A stretch of 64,000 bases of DNA from Mangrovibacter yixingensis (lineage in GTDB: Bacteria > Pseudomonadota > Gammaproteobacteria > Enterobacterales > Enterobacteriaceae), in assembly GCF_020523985.1 (NCBI RefSeq), contig NZ_JAIVKM010000001.1, positions 744,001-808,000 of the forward strand, in the 5' to 3' direction. The position numbers and the translations under genes are program-made. Under the pieces are notes generated by a model. It was not told where the DNA came from and ran no database searches. It saw nothing but the letters and a program-made list of their open reading frames with translations. Positions 1 to 9,679 of this stretch are shown here, piece after piece; within the stretch, counting starts at the first letter, position 1; every line of letters starts with the position of its first letter.

Positions 1-530
1 ATGAGGGCTGGTACGACCGGCTGATTATGCGCCTGTGCGATGTCATGTTTGCTTTCCCTGGGATTTTGCTCGCTATTGCGGTTGTTGCTGTGATGGGAAA
101 TGGAATGAGCAATGTGATTATCGCGGTCGCTATTTTTAGTATTCCTGCGTTTGCTCGCCTGGTCAGGGGCAATACGCTGGTATTGAAAAACCAAATGTTT
201 ATTGAGTCAGTGCGCAGTATTGGCGCTTCTGACTGGGTAATTATAGTGCGCCATATTCTGCCCGGTACTTTGTCGTCTATTCTGGTATTTCTGACGATGC
301 GCATTGGGCTATCTATTATTTCTGCATCCAGCCTTTCATTTCTGGGAATGGGCGCTCAGTCTCCCACCCCGGAGTGGGGCGTGATGCTCAGCGAAGCTCG
401 CAGCGATATGGTGATTGCACCCCATGTGGCTATTTTCCCAAGCCTTGCGATTTTCCTGAGTGTACTGGCATTTAACTTATTGGGGGATGGGCTACGAGAT
501 GCCCTGGAAGGCGACGGCCCTGAATCATAA
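1..530 (+). CDS. gsiD: Glutathione ABC transporter permease GsiD, 3' part
   Basis: The C-terminal part of an inner-membrane permease of the dipeptide/oligopeptide ABC family; the reading frame is open from base 3 and the N-terminus lies outside the window. The sequence shows several hydrophobic spans and the cytoplasmic EAA-type loop ([13 protein letters not shown]...RHILPG) that docks with the ATPase subunits. It is nearly collinear with E. coli GsiD, the second permease of the gsiABCD glutathione importer, but the last residues (ALEGDGPES) differ from the E. coli tail. Being followed by convergent rimO, as in E. coli, supports the assignment over other Dpp/Opp permeases. Confidence 0.9.
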   Translation, partial: EGWYDRLIMRLCDVMFAFPGILLAIAVVAVMGNGMSNVIIAVAIFSIPAFARLVRGNTLVLKNQMFIESVRSIGASDWVIIVRHILPGTLSSILVFLTMRIGLSIISASSLSFLGMGAQSPTPEWGVMLSEARSDMVIAPHVAIFPSLAIFLSVLAFNLLGDGLRDALEGDGPES

Positions 531-573
531 AAGAGCCCGTGATGGGTAATGCCGGTTCTGAAGGGAGTAGAGT

Positions 574-605
574 TAACCCCAGACCATAAAATAGGCCTGG
601 GGTTA
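574..605. repeat. Inverted repeat between convergent gsiD and rimO
   Basis: Nine-base arms TAACCCCAG and CTGGGGTTA with a 14-base loop, six bases past the rimO stop. It could end transcription from either side, but no T-run follows on either strand, so it is not a classical intrinsic terminator. Confidence 0.4.
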
Positions 606-610
606 GCGGG

Positions 611-1921
611 TTAGCGAACCAGTGAGCCCCACAAATCGTATTCGTCGGCGTTTTCCACTTTCACTTTGACGATATCCCCGGCTTTCAGGTGTGTTTCACC
701 ATTCAGGTATACCGCACCGTCAATTTCAGGTGCATCGGCCATGCTGCGGCCAATTGCGCCTTCTTCATCGGTTTCGTCAATCATAACCAGGATTTCCCGG
801 CCCACTTTTTCTTGCAGACGTTCTGCAGAAATCTTCTGCTGTAACTGCATAAAGCGGTGGAAGCGTTCTTCTTTGACATCTTCCGGCACCGGAGATGGCA
901 GTTCATTGGCTGTTGCACCTTCTACCGGGCTGTATTTAAAGCAACCGACACGGTCAAGGCGGGCTTCAGTGATGAAATCCAGTAGCATCTGGAAGTCTTC
1001 TTCTGTTTCGCCAGGGAAGCCGACAATAAATGTCGAACGCAGCGTTAATTCTGGGCAGATTTCCCGCCAGCGCTTAATGCGCTCAAGGGTACGCTCAACG
1101 GCGCCTGGGCGTTTCATCAGCTTCAGGATTCTGGGGCTGGCATGCTGCAGGGGAATATCCAGGTAAGGCAGAATCTTCCCTTCCGCCATCAATGGAATGA
1201 CTTCATCAACATGGGGATACGGGTATACATAGTGCAGGCGAGTCCATACACCAAGCCGGGAAAGCTGCTCACACAGGCTGACCATGCTGGTTTTCACTGG
1301 CTGCCCATTCCAGAAGCCAGTACGGTGCTTCACGTCAACGCCGTAGGCAGAGGTATCCTGAGAGATAACCAGCAATTCTTTTACCCCTGCTTCAACCAGG
1401 CGTTTGGCTTCATCCAGCACTTCACCAATTGCCCGGCTGTCGAGGTCGCCGCGCATAGAAGGGATGATACAAAAGGTGCAGCGATGGTTGCAGCCTTCTG
1501 AAATCTTCAGGTAAGCGTAATGGCGTGGCGTTAATTTTACGCCTTGTTTTGGCACCAGGCTGACAAACGGGTCGTGCTCAGGTTTGGGCGCATAATGGTG
1601 CACATGGCTCAGTACCTGTTCATAGCTGTGCGGGCCGGTGATTTCCAATACTTTGGGGTGGACATCACGGATTTGGTCTTCCTTTGCTCCCAGACAACCT
1701 GTGACGATAACTTTACCGTTTTCGTTTAATGCTTCACCAATCGCTTCCAGTGATTCCTGGACCGCGCTGTCGATAAAACCGCAGGTGTTAACGATAACCA
1801 GGTCGGCATCGTCATAACTGGGTACCACATCATAGCCTTCAGTACGTAATTCAGTCAGGATGCGCTCTGAATCCACCAGATTCTTTGGGCAGCCTAACGA
1901 CAGAAATCCAATTTTTGACAT
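611..1921 (-). CDS. rimO: Ribosomal protein S12 methylthiotransferase RimO
   Basis: Radical-SAM enzyme that puts a methylthio group on the beta carbon of a conserved aspartate of ribosomal protein S12. It has the family's full architecture: an N-terminal UPF0004 domain with cluster cysteines C11, C47 and C76; the radical-SAM motif CNHRCTFC (C144, C148, C151); and a C-terminal TRAM domain. Length is 436 aa against 441 in E. coli; the difference is a shorter N-terminus ([14 protein letters not shown]). The gene stands alone, convergent with gsiD and divergent from bssR, as in E. coli. MiaB is the main alternative, but the [16 protein letters not shown] segment fits RimO. Confidence 0.97.
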   Translation of the reverse strand: MSKIGFLSLGCPKNLVDSERILTELRTEGYDVVPSYDDADLVIVNTCGFIDSAVQESLEAIGEALNENGKVIVTGCLGAKEDQIRDVHPKVLEITGPHSYEQVLSHVHHYAPKPEHDPFVSLVPKQGVKLTPRHYAYLKISEGCNHRCTFCIIPSMRGDLDSRAIGEVLDEAKRLVEAGVKELLVISQDTSAYGVDVKHRTGFWNGQPVKTSMVSLCEQLSRLGVWTRLHYVYPYPHVDEVIPLMAEGKILPYLDIPLQHASPRILKLMKRPGAVERTLERIKRWREICPELTLRSTFIVGFPGETEEDFQMLLDFITEARLDRVGCFKYSPVEGATANELPSPVPEDVKEERFHRFMQLQQKISAERLQEKVGREILVMIDETDEEGAIGRSMADAPEIDGAVYLNGETHLKAGDIVKVKVENADEYDLWGSLVR

Positions 1922-2079
1922 TTTTTATACAGTTCATTGCTCACAATCGGGCGATTATACCCAGTCAGCCCCATGACAGCCACAGCCTGGCGTGTAGCTG
2001 TAATGTAAATTCTGTATTCTGGTGGTCAAATATTGACCTAAAGCAGCATTCAGCGCATCAATCAGATCTAGCCTTATTG

Positions 2080-2109
2080 TATTAGCCAGAGTTATGTCTT
2101 TGGCTAATA
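2080..2109. promoter_or_regulatory. 30-base inverted repeat upstream of bssR
   Basis: Nine-base perfect arms TATTAGCCA and TGGCTAATA around a 12-base spacer, ending five bases before the bssR ribosome binding site (GGGAGG, 2114-2119). It may be an operator or a hairpin in the leader; I do not recognise the motif. Confidence 0.45.
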
Positions 2110-2125
2110 TCAAGGGAGGTTTATG

Positions 2126-2509
2126 ATGACCGCAAATACATGCAAAGCTGAACTGATGGCAAAAATGGCCGCAGCCCGGGCAGCATTGCAATGCTACTCT
2201 CAGTTGCGGCAGGCCAAAGGATATATGTCCGTTAACGAAGGTCTGCAGTTACGGGAAACATTGCTGGCGTTGTGCAATGATTTTCGTGACGACTGGCCTG
2301 CTATTCGGGCTGACTTGCCAGGCAGTGAAATTACTGATTTTCATCGGGCAATAGAAGCAGTGGCTTCGGCATCTTTATGTTTATTGTCAGGTGGGCATGA
2401 TTGCCCGGCTTATATAACAGTAGATGCCAGTAAATTGCAGGCATGCATTGATGACCTTGATGAATGCCTGAACCACCTCGAACATCATGCTGAAGATGGG
2501 GTGACATAA
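2126..2509 (+). CDS. bssR: Biofilm regulator BssR
   Basis: Small soluble protein related to E. coli BssR (YliH), which represses biofilm formation and influences indole and autoinducer-2 linked gene expression; its biochemical activity is unknown. Matching segments are QLRxAKGYMSV near residues 25-36 and CLLSGGHDCPAYITVDASKL in the C-terminal half. Two ATG codons are adjacent: the one at 2126 lies six bases from the strong GGGAGG and gives 127 aa, the E. coli length, whereas the one at 2123 is only three bases away. The protein is much more diverged from E. coli than its neighbours. A 30-base inverted repeat sits directly upstream. Confidence 0.85.
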   Translation: MTANTCKAELMAKMAAARAALQCYSQLRQAKGYMSVNEGLQLRETLLALCNDFRDDWPAIRADLPGSEITDFHRAIEAVASASLCLLSGGHDCPAYITVDASKLQACIDDLDECLNHLEHHAEDGVT

Positions 2510-2518
2510 TAATGATGC

Positions 2519-2543
2519 GGCGCGCTTTGGGAAAAAGCGCGCC
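2519..2543. terminator. Hairpin between convergent bssR and gstB
   Basis: Ten-base perfect stem GGCGCGCTTT/AAAGCGCGCC with a five-base loop, just after the bssR stop and before the gstB stop. The T-content after it is modest (CATCATTATTAT on the minus strand), so it probably ends transcription mainly from the gstB side. Confidence 0.55.
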
Positions 2544-2570
2544 AGCACTGGAGAGCTGAGTTGTTGCCTG

Positions 2571-3197
2571 TTAGCTCAAAGGAATCATCACGATACGCTG
2601 AAACGCCGGGCGTTCTGCCAGGCGTTGATACCAGTTACGCAAATGTGGCCATTCAGGCCAGGTAATATCCAGGTTCAGCAACCCATAAACCATGGGAGCC
2701 GGGGCGATGTCGGCAATACCGAATTTGTCGCCAGATAACCATGCAGAACCCGCCAGCGCCTGGTCCAGCATAGACAGTAACCTTTCACACTCCTGAAGGC
2801 CTTGCTCAATACTTTGTTGGTCGCGCTGTTCCGGTGGTGTTCTTACCATAGGAAGGAAAACACGGCGGAAAGCGTAGGGAAGTGTGCTGGCAGACCAGTC
2901 CATCCACTTTTCACCCAGTGCGCGTTTTGCCGGTTCTTCTACCCACAGGCTCTGTTGCCCGTACTGAGCTGCCAGGTAACGCACAATGGTGTTGGATTCC
3001 CACAGCGTAATGCCGGTTGCGTCATCCTGCAGGCATGGGATGAGTGCGTTAGGGTTCATGGCAAGGTACTCTGGCTCATGTGTTTTCCCAAACTGACCAC
3101 CGACCGGAATATTGTCATATTCCAGCCCCAGCTCTTCCAGGCACCATAATACTTTCTTCACATTGGTTGAGTTGTTTCTGCCCCAGACTTTAATCAC
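2571..3197 (-). CDS. gstB: Glutathione S-transferase GstB
   Basis: Cytosolic glutathione S-transferase of 208 aa, the length of E. coli GstB (YliJ). The N-terminal thioredoxin-like domain begins MIKVWGRNNSTNVKKVLW, matching the GstB signature WGRNNSTNVKKVL, and holds the cis-proline region (NPNALIPCL) and WESNTIVRYLA of the glutathione site. An alpha-helical domain follows and ends with VMIPLS, the same tail type as E. coli. E. coli GstB dehalogenates bromoacetate. Sequence agreement is only moderate, so substrate range may differ. It is transcribed alone, divergent from dacC. Confidence 0.9.
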   Translation of the reverse strand: MIKVWGRNNSTNVKKVLWCLEELGLEYDNIPVGGQFGKTHEPEYLAMNPNALIPCLQDDATGITLWESNTIVRYLAAQYGQQSLWVEEPAKRALGEKWMDWSASTLPYAFRRVFLPMVRTPPEQRDQQSIEQGLQECERLLSMLDQALAGSAWLSGDKFGIADIAPAPMVYGLLNLDITWPEWPHLRNWYQRLAERPAFQRIVMIPLS

Positions 3198-3438
3198 CCT
3201 GTTCTCCCAAAAAAGTTAATTTTTTTGTCAGTATGCGCGTTGGTGTTCAATATACCAACATGTTGTTTATTAATTGGTAACAATGAAAAGCAGGGTTCCC
3301 GGTTATCGCATAAACTTAAAAAACTTTACCAATTCAAGGTTTCTTTAACGCAGGCAGCGCGTTAGGTTACTGACTATCTTTTTTTAGGCAGGTCGCAAGG
3401 CGCTGTTGTTTTGGAATGGATACTCAGGTGGCAAAGTT

Positions 3439-4647
3439 ATGAAAAAACGTGGTTTATCCTCCTCGTTTCGTGCCTGGTGCGCGGGAACAACACTTCTCTT
3501 ACTCGTTTCTCCCCAGGTTTTTGCTGAGCCAGCCGCACCTGCGGCTCCGGCAGTTGATGCAAAGGCCTGGATTCTGATGGACTATGCCAGTGGCAAAGTC
3601 CTGGCCGAAGGTAATGCTGACGAAAAACTGGACCCCGCCAGCCTGACGAAACTGATGACCAGTTATGTCGTCGGCCAGGCACTGAAAGCGGGTAAAATTC
3701 ACCTTACGGATATGGTGACTGTGGGCCAGGATGCCTGGGCGACCGGCAACCCGGCTCTGCGTGGCTCGTCGGTTATGTTTTTAAAGCCCCGTGATCGTGT
3801 GTCTGTTGATGATCTCAATAAAGGTATTATTATTCAGTCAGGTAACGATGCCTGTATTGCCATGGCAGACTATATCGCTGGCAGCCAGGATGCTTTTGTT
3901 AACCTGATGAACGGTTATGCAAAACGGCTGAATCTGACTAATACGACATTCAAAACGGTACACGGTCTTGATGCGCCAGGGCAGTTCACCACTGCGCGCG
4001 ATATGGCGTTATTAGGCCAGGCGCTGGTACGTGACGTGCCAAATGAATATGCCGTTAACAAAGAAAAAGAGTTTACGTTTAACAATATTCGCCAACCTAA
4101 CCGTAACCGCCTGTTGTGGAGCAGCAGCCTGAATGTTGATGGCATGAAAACCGGCACGACGGCTGGAGCCGGGTATAACCTGGTTGCCTCTGCAACGCAG
4201 GGGAATATGCGGCTTATCTCGGTGGTTCTCGGCGCGAAAACTGACCGTATTCGGTTTAATGAATCAGAAAAATTACTGACCTGGGGTTTTCGTTTCTTTG
4301 AGACAGTTACCCCCATCAGCCCTGACAGGCCCTTTGTGACAAAACGTGTCTGGTATGGCGATAATTCAGAGGTCAACCTGGGTGCTGGCGATGCCGGTGC
4401 CATTACGATTCCTCGTGGGCAAATGAAAAACCTGCGAGCGTCTTATACCCTGAATTCTCCTGAATTAACTGCACCTTTGAAAAAAGGGGAAGTGGTTGGG
4501 ACAATCAATTTCCAACTGAATGGGCAAACAATAGAGCAGCGCCCGTTAGTGGTAATGGAAGCAGTGGAAGAAGGCGGTTTCTTTAGCCGGATATGGGATT
4601 ACATCCAGTTCAAATTCCACCAGTGGTTTGGTAGCTGGTTCTCCTGA
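3439..4647 (+). CDS. dacC: D-alanyl-D-alanine carboxypeptidase DacC (PBP6)
   Basis: Periplasmic penicillin-binding protein that trims the terminal D-alanine from peptidoglycan pentapeptides. A signal peptide ends at about residue 29 (VFA|E). The three catalytic motifs are all present: SLTK (S68-K71), SGN (S134-N136) and KTG (K237-G239). The C-terminal amphipathic helix [22 protein letters not shown] is the membrane anchor typical of PBP5/6. The ATG at 3439 (MKKRGL) was chosen because it yields a proper signal peptide and 402 aa, against 400 in E. coli; an in-frame codon at 3406 would add residues that spoil it. The convergent deoR neighbour, as in E. coli, separates it from the paralogue dacA. 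Confidence 0.96.
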   Translation: MKKRGLSSSFRAWCAGTTLLLLVSPQVFAEPAAPAAPAVDAKAWILMDYASGKVLAEGNADEKLDPASLTKLMTSYVVGQALKAGKIHLTDMVTVGQDAWATGNPALRGSSVMFLKPRDRVSVDDLNKGIIIQSGNDACIAMADYIAGSQDAFVNLMNGYAKRLNLTNTTFKTVHGLDAPGQFTTARDMALLGQALVRDVPNEYAVNKEKEFTFNNIRQPNRNRLLWSSSLNVDGMKTGTTAGAGYNLVASATQGNMRLISVVLGAKTDRIRFNESEKLLTWGFRFFETVTPISPDRPFVTKRVWYGDNSEVNLGAGDAGAITIPRGQMKNLRASYTLNSPELTAPLKKGEVVGTINFQLNGQTIEQRPLVVMEAVEEGGFFSRIWDYIQFKFHQWFGSWFS

Positions 4648-4683
4648 TTCTGGCGTATTGATTCCAAATCCTGTTACTTTATT

Positions 4684-4710
4684 GGCCCGGTTCGTCCGGG
4701 CCTTGTCATT
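4684..4710 (+). terminator. Terminator between dacC and deoR
   Basis: Stem GGCCCGG/CCGGGCC with loop TTCGT, followed by TTGTCATTATTT on the plus strand. It lies 36 bases after dacC and abuts the deoR stop codon, so it may serve both genes. Confidence 0.75.
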
Positions 4711-5476
4711 ATTTGCAGATAACGGTGATTGCGTTGGCGCGAGTGGCTTCCAGATACTCGGGCACAAGGGCCTTGTCTGTTACCAGTGAATCAAATGCAC
4801 TTAGTTCACCCATGAATGCGCCACGAACTACGCCAAATTTACTGTGGTCGGCAACCAGAATATGGCGGCTGGCCGCTTTCATTGCCCAGTGTTTTACGGG
4901 CAATTCATTAATATTAAAACAAGTAATACCTTTTTGAAGGGAAACCCCGGCAGCAGAGAAAAATGCCAGATCAGGCCGCAGGTGATCCAGCGTGTCCTGA
5001 AAAGTGATGGGAGTAAAAACCGCGTTTTCATGGTGAAATTCACCACCACACAGAATGACCTTGCACAAAGGTTTTCCCTGCAGGCTGAGGAAGGTATTCA
5101 GGGAATAGCAAATACCGGTAAACGGCAAGTCATCAGGAATGGCATCAATAATTCGAGGGATGGTTGTGCCACAATCAAAAAAGACAGTGTGATGTGGTTT
5201 AACCAGTTTCGCTGCCAGGCGGCCAATTTGTTGTTTCTCTTTTACCTGACGGTGCTCTTGTACGCTGAGCAAATAATTACCGGCGTTAGCAGCACGCGCT
5301 GCTATTACCAGGTAACCACCTAATAACGAAACCGGCGCATCAGTGGTATTAATATCACGGCGGATGGTCATTTCAGACACCCCCAACAACCGGGCAGCCT
5401 CTTTTAAATGGAGTTTATCGCTGCGTTTAATTGCCAGCAGGAGTTGTTGGACCCGCTCGTCGTGTCGTGTTTCCAT
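4709..5476 (-). CDS. deoR: Deoxyribose operon repressor DeoR
   Basis: DeoR-family repressor, 255 aa (E. coli 252). The N-terminal winged helix-turn-helix is visible at about residues 22-43 (LHLKEAARLLGVSEMTIRRD), followed by the sugar-phosphate sensor domain with the family segments FFDCGTTIP and CYSLNTFLSL. In E. coli it represses deoCABD, nupG and tsx and responds to deoxyribose-5-phosphate. The C-terminal third departs strongly from E. coli. Position between dacC and ybjG is conserved. No target operon is in the window. Confidence 0.92.
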   Translation of the reverse strand: METRHDERVQQLLLAIKRSDKLHLKEAARLLGVSEMTIRRDINTTDAPVSLLGGYLVIAARAANAGNYLLSVQEHRQVKEKQQIGRLAAKLVKPHHTVFFDCGTTIPRIIDAIPDDLPFTGICYSLNTFLSLQGKPLCKVILCGGEFHHENAVFTPITFQDTLDHLRPDLAFFSAAGVSLQKGITCFNINELPVKHWAMKAASRHILVADHSKFGVVRGAFMGELSAFDSLVTDKALVPEYLEATRANAITVICK

Positions 5477-5545
5477 AGCGCTCTCATTAAAAAACCCGGC
5501 GGTCAGTGCCGGGTTAATGACAGCATATTAGCGCCATGTATGAGG

Positions 5546-6151
5546 TTAGTCACGCACCCAGCCTTTGTTGATAAGCGGGGAAAAACAGGCGCGATAAACA
5601 CGTTGTGCAAGGTGGAAAAACTTAACACCCAGGCTTGGCCAGAGAATTTGGCTGGTAAGACAGGAAAGTAGACCCACCAGGAAACCACCTGCCATATCCA
5701 GTGGCCAGTGTATGCCAAGATAAACGCGCGACCAGGCAATGGCGCAACCTAAAACCAGCATGAGTATTCCGGACCAGACTCTGTGCCAGAATAAGAATGC
5801 AATTGCGAAGGTGAAAATAACGGTACCATGATCGCTGGGGAATGAATCATCAGCACTGTGGTGTAACCACTGGTAACCGATACCCTCTGCGAAAGGGCGC
5901 GGATGCGGGAAAGCCAGGCCCAGGCCCCAGGAAACGGCCAGGCTAACAGCCATCGCCACGGTTAGTTTGATAACCAGGTGCCGCTGGGTTGAAATCTGCT
6001 GGCGTGGGCCCCACAGCCACAAAGCGACTGCCAGTAAGGGCACAATTGAAATCATATCCCGCGCGATAAACACCGCAAGGCGGATCAGCCATTCCGGAGA
6101 AGCCGGTGTAGCGTTTACCAGCAAAAATAGTGTGGTGTTAAGTGTTTCCAT
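5546..6151 (-). CDS. ybjG: Undecaprenyl-diphosphatase YbjG (PAP2 family)
   Basis: Inner-membrane type 2 phosphatidic acid phosphatase, 201 aa with about six hydrophobic spans. The three phosphatase motifs are visible: HPRPFAEG, FPSDHG (the catalytic histidine region) and SRVYLGIHWPLD. E. coli YbjG recycles undecaprenyl pyrophosphate to the monophosphate carrier lipid, overlapping with UppP and PgpB, and is reported as part of the PmrA (BasR) regulon. Here it is the second gene of an operon: its ATG shares a base with the stop (TAATG) of a second PAP2 gene, which is not part of the E. coli locus. Confidence 0.92.
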   Translation of the reverse strand: METLNTTLFLLVNATPASPEWLIRLAVFIARDMISIVPLLAVALWLWGPRQQISTQRHLVIKLTVAMAVSLAVSWGLGLAFPHPRPFAEGIGYQWLHHSADDSFPSDHGTVIFTFAIAFLFWHRVWSGILMLVLGCAIAWSRVYLGIHWPLDMAGGFLVGLLSCLTSQILWPSLGVKFFHLAQRVYRACFSPLINKGWVRD

Positions 6152-6882
6152 TATCTCCCTCTTTTAAAACGCGCAATACCCTGAGATAACCCAAAATAAC
6201 CGACAACCTGAACCAGCCACACCCACCAACCCGCCCACAGGTTATGGCTGAAAAAGTGTGCGCCACGCATCACCTGGCCATATCCCATGACAAGCCCTAA
6301 CATGGCGCCACAGAACAAAACAAACCAGGCCAGCCGGGGTTTTTCTGGGTAAAACCAAAAGAAAAACGCCATTGCCATAAACCCGCTTGATGCATGCCCG
6401 CCAGGAAAACAACGCCCCGGCCCACTCAGTGCAGGCACATGGCCGAACAGTGGGTATTCCACTGCGTTGCCACCGAAAGCGAGCAAGTCCCATGGGCAAG
6501 AATGGTGGCTGGTTGCCTTCAATATGCCTACGGCAGCGGCACCAAGGCCCATTAATAGCGCGATAGCGACCATTCGTGAGTTCTTCTGCCATGCTCCTTT
6601 CACCAGCATGTAAGCAGCAGCGCCAATAACAAGGTACTTCAACAGCCGGTGATTAATCCTGTCGAGCCAGAGATTATCTTTCCAGGGAAAGTGGTGTGTT
6701 ATTGGGTCGAACCAATAATTTGTCAGCGAGTAATCCAGTACCTCGTTACGCGAAAACCAAAAAAACACAACCCCTGATACGGCCAGGGCAAGAAGTTGAT
6801 AACCATAAAAATGCAGCGGCAAAACGTAAAGGGAGTTTGTCCTGGTTTTTACCTGCGGATGGCTATTTTTGTAATGTGACAT
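6151..6882 (-). CDS. PAP2-family membrane phosphatase, function unassigned
   Basis: Predicted inner-membrane protein of 243 aa with five or six hydrophobic spans. PAP2 motifs are present: KATSHHSCPW (motif 1), GRCFPGGHASSG (motif 2, with GGH in place of SGH) and RGAHFFSHNLWAGW (motif 3, catalytic H). This pattern matches the COG3907-type membrane-associated phosphatases, some of which act on lipid A or other lipid phosphates. It is translationally coupled to ybjG (TAATG) and is the first gene behind a PmrA-type box, so a role in envelope phosphate remodelling is likely but inferred. The substrate cannot be read from the sequence. A phosphoethanolamine transferase is unlikely because the size and motifs do not fit. 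Confidence 0.85.
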   Translation of the reverse strand: MSHYKNSHPQVKTRTNSLYVLPLHFYGYQLLALAVSGVVFFWFSRNEVLDYSLTNYWFDPITHHFPWKDNLWLDRINHRLLKYLVIGAAAYMLVKGAWQKNSRMVAIALLMGLGAAAVGILKATSHHSCPWDLLAFGGNAVEYPLFGHVPALSGPGRCFPGGHASSGFMAMAFFFWFYPEKPRLAWFVLFCGAMLGLVMGYGQVMRGAHFFSHNLWAGWWVWLVQVVGYFGLSQGIARFKRGR

Positions 6883-6931
6883 GGTTTATCAAAGGCACGG
6901 ATTTAATAGTGGGCAATGCTAGACCGTTGTG

Positions 6932-6948
6932 CTTAAGAAAACCTTAAA
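6932..6948 (-). promoter_or_regulatory. PmrA (BasR) box upstream of the PAP2 operon
   Basis: On the minus strand the 17 bases TTTAAGGTTTTCTTAAG match the PmrA consensus YTTAAK-N5-YTTAAK at every defined position. The box is centred about 58 bases upstream of the first PAP2 start codon. A possible -10 (TAGCAT) follows downstream. PmrA control of ybjG is reported in E. coli and Salmonella. Confidence 0.75.
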
Positions 6949-7057
6949 CAAAACTGACACAAAAGTGTTTTTTTTTATTCATTACAATTTGACTGGCACT
7001 TTCGCAACATTACCTTAAACTCTGCCCGACCGCTTATTGACAGTAATTAAGGATACA

Positions 7058-8269
7058 ATGGGAAACAAGCGCAACTCATTCAGTTATATCGTTATTTTTC
7101 CACTTAGCCTGGTGCTGTATGAGTTTTCTACCTATATCGGCAACGACATGATCCAACCGGGAATGCTGGCCGTAGTGGCTCAATTCCAGGCGGATATTTC
7201 CTGGGTTTCTGGTTCGATGACTGCTTACCTTGCCGGTGGCATGGTATTGCAGTGGTTACTGGGCCCTTTATCTGACCGGCGTGGGCGGCGCCCTGTTATG
7301 TTGATGGGCGCGCTGTGGTTTATCCTCACCTGCCTGGCAACGCTGTTGGTGCATGATATTGTGACATTTACCGTGCTACGTTTTATGCAAGGCATAGGCC
7401 TGTGCTTTATTGGTGCCGTGGGGTATGCCGCGATACAAGAATCATTCGATGAAGTACGCTGTATCAAAATTACTGCGCTGATGGCCAATGTTGCGCTTAT
7501 TGCGCCTCTGCTTGGGCCCCTGGTGGGGGCTGCATGGGTCTCTGTTGCGCCCTGGGAGTGGATGTTTGTGTTATTTGCGGTGTTGGCTTTAGTCGCCTTT
7601 ATTGGGCTGCTGAAAACGATGCCTGAAACCGCCACTCGTATTGGTGAGCCGCTTTCATTGCCTGCGCTGGTTAAAGATTACAGGCAGGTGTTGCGTAATG
7701 GGCGTTTTGTTGCTGGTGCGCTGGGGGTTGGCTTTGTCTCATTACCTTTACTGGCGTGGATTGCACAGTCTCCGGTGATGATCATTGAAGAACAGGGGTT
7801 GTCTTCTCTGGATTATGGTTTGTTGCAGGTGCCGATTTTTGGCTCGCTAATTGCGGGGAACCTGGTGCTGGCAAAACTCACGGCGCGCCATGCTGTCCGC
7901 AAATTGATTTGGTTGGGTGGCTGGCCAATCACTCTGGGATTGCTACTGGCGGCATTGGCAACCTGGTCAAACCCACATGCCTGGATGTGGATGACCATCG
8001 GGCTGAGCCTTTATGCCTTTGGGATTGGTCTGGCTAATGCAGGGTTGGTGCGTTTAACTCTGTTTGCCAGCGACATGAGCAAAGGCACGGTTTCTGCTGC
8101 AATGGGAATGTTGCAGATGCTGATTTTTATTGTAGGGATTGAGTTCAGTAAACATGTTGAACTGGTGGGCGGAATAGGGGCGTTTTCTGCGGTAAACCTG
8201 GCCTGTGGTTTTATCTGGGCTGCCCTGACTACCTGGTTTTTGTGGGATAAATCCGCAGGTAGCAAGTAA
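7058..8269 (+). CDS. mdfA: Multidrug/H+ antiporter MdfA
   Basis: Major facilitator superfamily drug exporter with 12 predicted membrane segments; 403 aa from the ATG at 7058 (E. coli 410). The first helix carries the MdfA signature [20 protein letters not shown] with the two acidic residues (E22 and D30 here, equal to E26 and D34 in E. coli) that handle protons and cationic drugs. The motif A loop [14 protein letters not shown] and the motif C region [19 protein letters not shown] are also conserved. ATG at 7058 follows AAGGA at 7049-7053 and was preferred to an upstream TTG at 7037. It stands alone, divergent from the PAP2 pair and convergent with ybjJ. Confidence 0.95.
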   Translation: MGNKRNSFSYIVIFPLSLVLYEFSTYIGNDMIQPGMLAVVAQFQADISWVSGSMTAYLAGGMVLQWLLGPLSDRRGRRPVMLMGALWFILTCLATLLVHDIVTFTVLRFMQGIGLCFIGAVGYAAIQESFDEVRCIKITALMANVALIAPLLGPLVGAAWVSVAPWEWMFVLFAVLALVAFIGLLKTMPETATRIGEPLSLPALVKDYRQVLRNGRFVAGALGVGFVSLPLLAWIAQSPVMIIEEQGLSSLDYGLLQVPIFGSLIAGNLVLAKLTARHAVRKLIWLGGWPITLGLLLAALATWSNPHAWMWMTIGLSLYAFGIGLANAGLVRLTLFASDMSKGTVSAAMGMLQMLIFIVGIEFSKHVELVGGIGAFSAVNLACGFIWAALTTWFLWDKSAGSK

Positions 8270-8294
8270 CAGCCCTTATCGAATGGATTGCGCT

Positions 8295-9500
8295 TTATAT
8301 TGTGGTGCTGGGTGCCTGCTGGGGTTTTGCTACGGCACGGGCAACAACGGCAGCAACAATCATTAATGCCAGCACCACCACCATAGCGTTACGTAAACCG
8401 TAGTGCTCCCCGAGGTAGCCAAGCATTGGGGGGCCGACCAAAAAGGCAATATAGCCAGTTGCGGCAACCACACTCACCCGGGCTGGTGCATTGGGGCCAG
8501 TGTCGCTGGCAGCTGAAATGGTAAGCGGGAACCCCAGTGATGCCCCCGCGCCCCATAACAACACCGCACAACCCGCCACGAACGGGTTATCGACAAACAC
8601 AATCAACCCAATTCCCAATGCGCCCAGTAATGCACTGGTGCGCACCACTGCAACCCGGTTATATCGGTCAATAAACCAGCCCCCGGTAAACCGGCCCAAC
8701 GTCATTCCCAGTGTAAAGCCGGTATAGATTAATGTGCCGGATGTTTGGGAAAAACCATGCCCATCTACCATCAGTAAAGATAGCCAGTCGGTAGCAGAGC
8801 CTTCTGCAAGTGCCATCGCCAGAATCACAACCCCGATTAGCAGCAATTGAATATCACGCCAGAATGGAATATGTGCTGGCGGGTTACCTTGTTCTGTGGA
8901 AGTGGAATTGCCACTGTCATGAGGAGGAATGGCGCGCACAGCAATAACCAGTGGAACCAGGGCGGTGAGGCCAGCAGCAAATAAATGAAAACTAACGGGC
9001 AATTTCAATGCAGACAAGCCAATGCCCACACCCGCGCCGATTAATGTACCGAAGCTATAACACCCGTGCATCACCGGCAACAAGGTTTTACCCCGCAGGC
9101 GCTCAACAATGGCCCCTTCTACGTTCACCGCGACTTCCGATGCCCCAAGCCCGGCCCCCAGGCAAGCGAGACCCAGGGCAAATAACCTGGGCAGGCCAGG
9201 CAGTAATGCGACAGACATCAGCAAAATACCAGCAACCACCAACGACATCGCAAAACGAATGACCTTTCGGGTACCAAAGCGGTTGACCAGCCAACCTGAA
9301 CTCAGAATGCCACTCATCGAGCCAAGTGAGAGCCCGAACAGCACGATCCCCATTTCACCAATCGAGACTTGCAAGTCATCGCGAATGGCCGGAGTACGAG
9401 AAGCCCAGGAGGCCATCAGCAGGCCGGGGAGAAAAAATAACGCGAACAGAGCCCATGTGCGCTGGCGCAAGGCGTGCGAAGAGGATAACGAGGAAAGCAT
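8295..9500 (-). CDS. ybjJ: MFS transporter YbjJ
   Basis: Inner-membrane protein of the major facilitator superfamily, 401 aa from the chosen ATG ([13 protein letters not shown]), against 402 in E. coli YbjJ. Diagnostic shared stretches are [18 protein letters not shown] at the N-terminus, [24 protein letters not shown] in the middle, and [26 protein letters not shown]. Substrate unknown. An in-frame GTG or ATG further upstream (to 9572) was rejected: the extra 24 residues have no counterpart and AGGGA precedes the chosen start. E. coli ybjI, which usually follows ybjJ's promoter side, is missing. Confidence 0.92.
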   Translation of the reverse strand: MLSSLSSSHALRQRTWALFALFFLPGLLMASWASRTPAIRDDLQVSIGEMGIVLFGLSLGSMSGILSSGWLVNRFGTRKVIRFAMSLVVAGILLMSVALLPGLPRLFALGLACLGAGLGASEVAVNVEGAIVERLRGKTLLPVMHGCYSFGTLIGAGVGIGLSALKLPVSFHLFAAGLTALVPLVIAVRAIPPHDSGNSTSTEQGNPPAHIPFWRDIQLLLIGVVILAMALAEGSATDWLSLLMVDGHGFSQTSGTLIYTGFTLGMTLGRFTGGWFIDRYNRVAVVRTSALLGALGIGLIVFVDNPFVAGCAVLLWGAGASLGFPLTISAASDTGPNAPARVSVVAATGYIAFLVGPPMLGYLGEHYGLRNAMVVVLALMIVAAVVARAVAKPQQAPSTTI

Positions 9501-9657
9501 AAAATCCCTGTAGCTAAGTTCCGAGAAATGCACAGTAACAACTGCATGAAAGGTTGTACATAAGTGTGCCAAGAAACTTTTTTGTTATGGCTATGATAAC
9601 CAATTGATTATGTTTGCTTATATATAACTAATTGCCGGGAAAGTCTGATCTCGATCA

Positions 9658-9679
9658 AAAAGTGAGGCTCGTCACAGAT
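9658..9679 (+). promoter_or_regulatory. Possible CRP site upstream of the TonB receptor
   Basis: AGTGA (9661-9665), six bases, TCACA (9672-9676): one mismatch from TGTGA-N6-TCACA. It directly abuts the large palindrome at 9678-9705 and sits about 45 bases before the start codon. Confidence 0.45.

Noticed and set aside
574-605. Inverted repeat after gsiD as a Rho-independent terminator
   Set aside because: No T-run on either strand; listed as an inverted repeat only.
9590-9640. Possible Fur box upstream of the TonB receptor (GATAACCAATTGATTATG)
   Set aside because: Only the outer GATAA and TTAT parts fit; the centre disagrees with the 19-base consensus.
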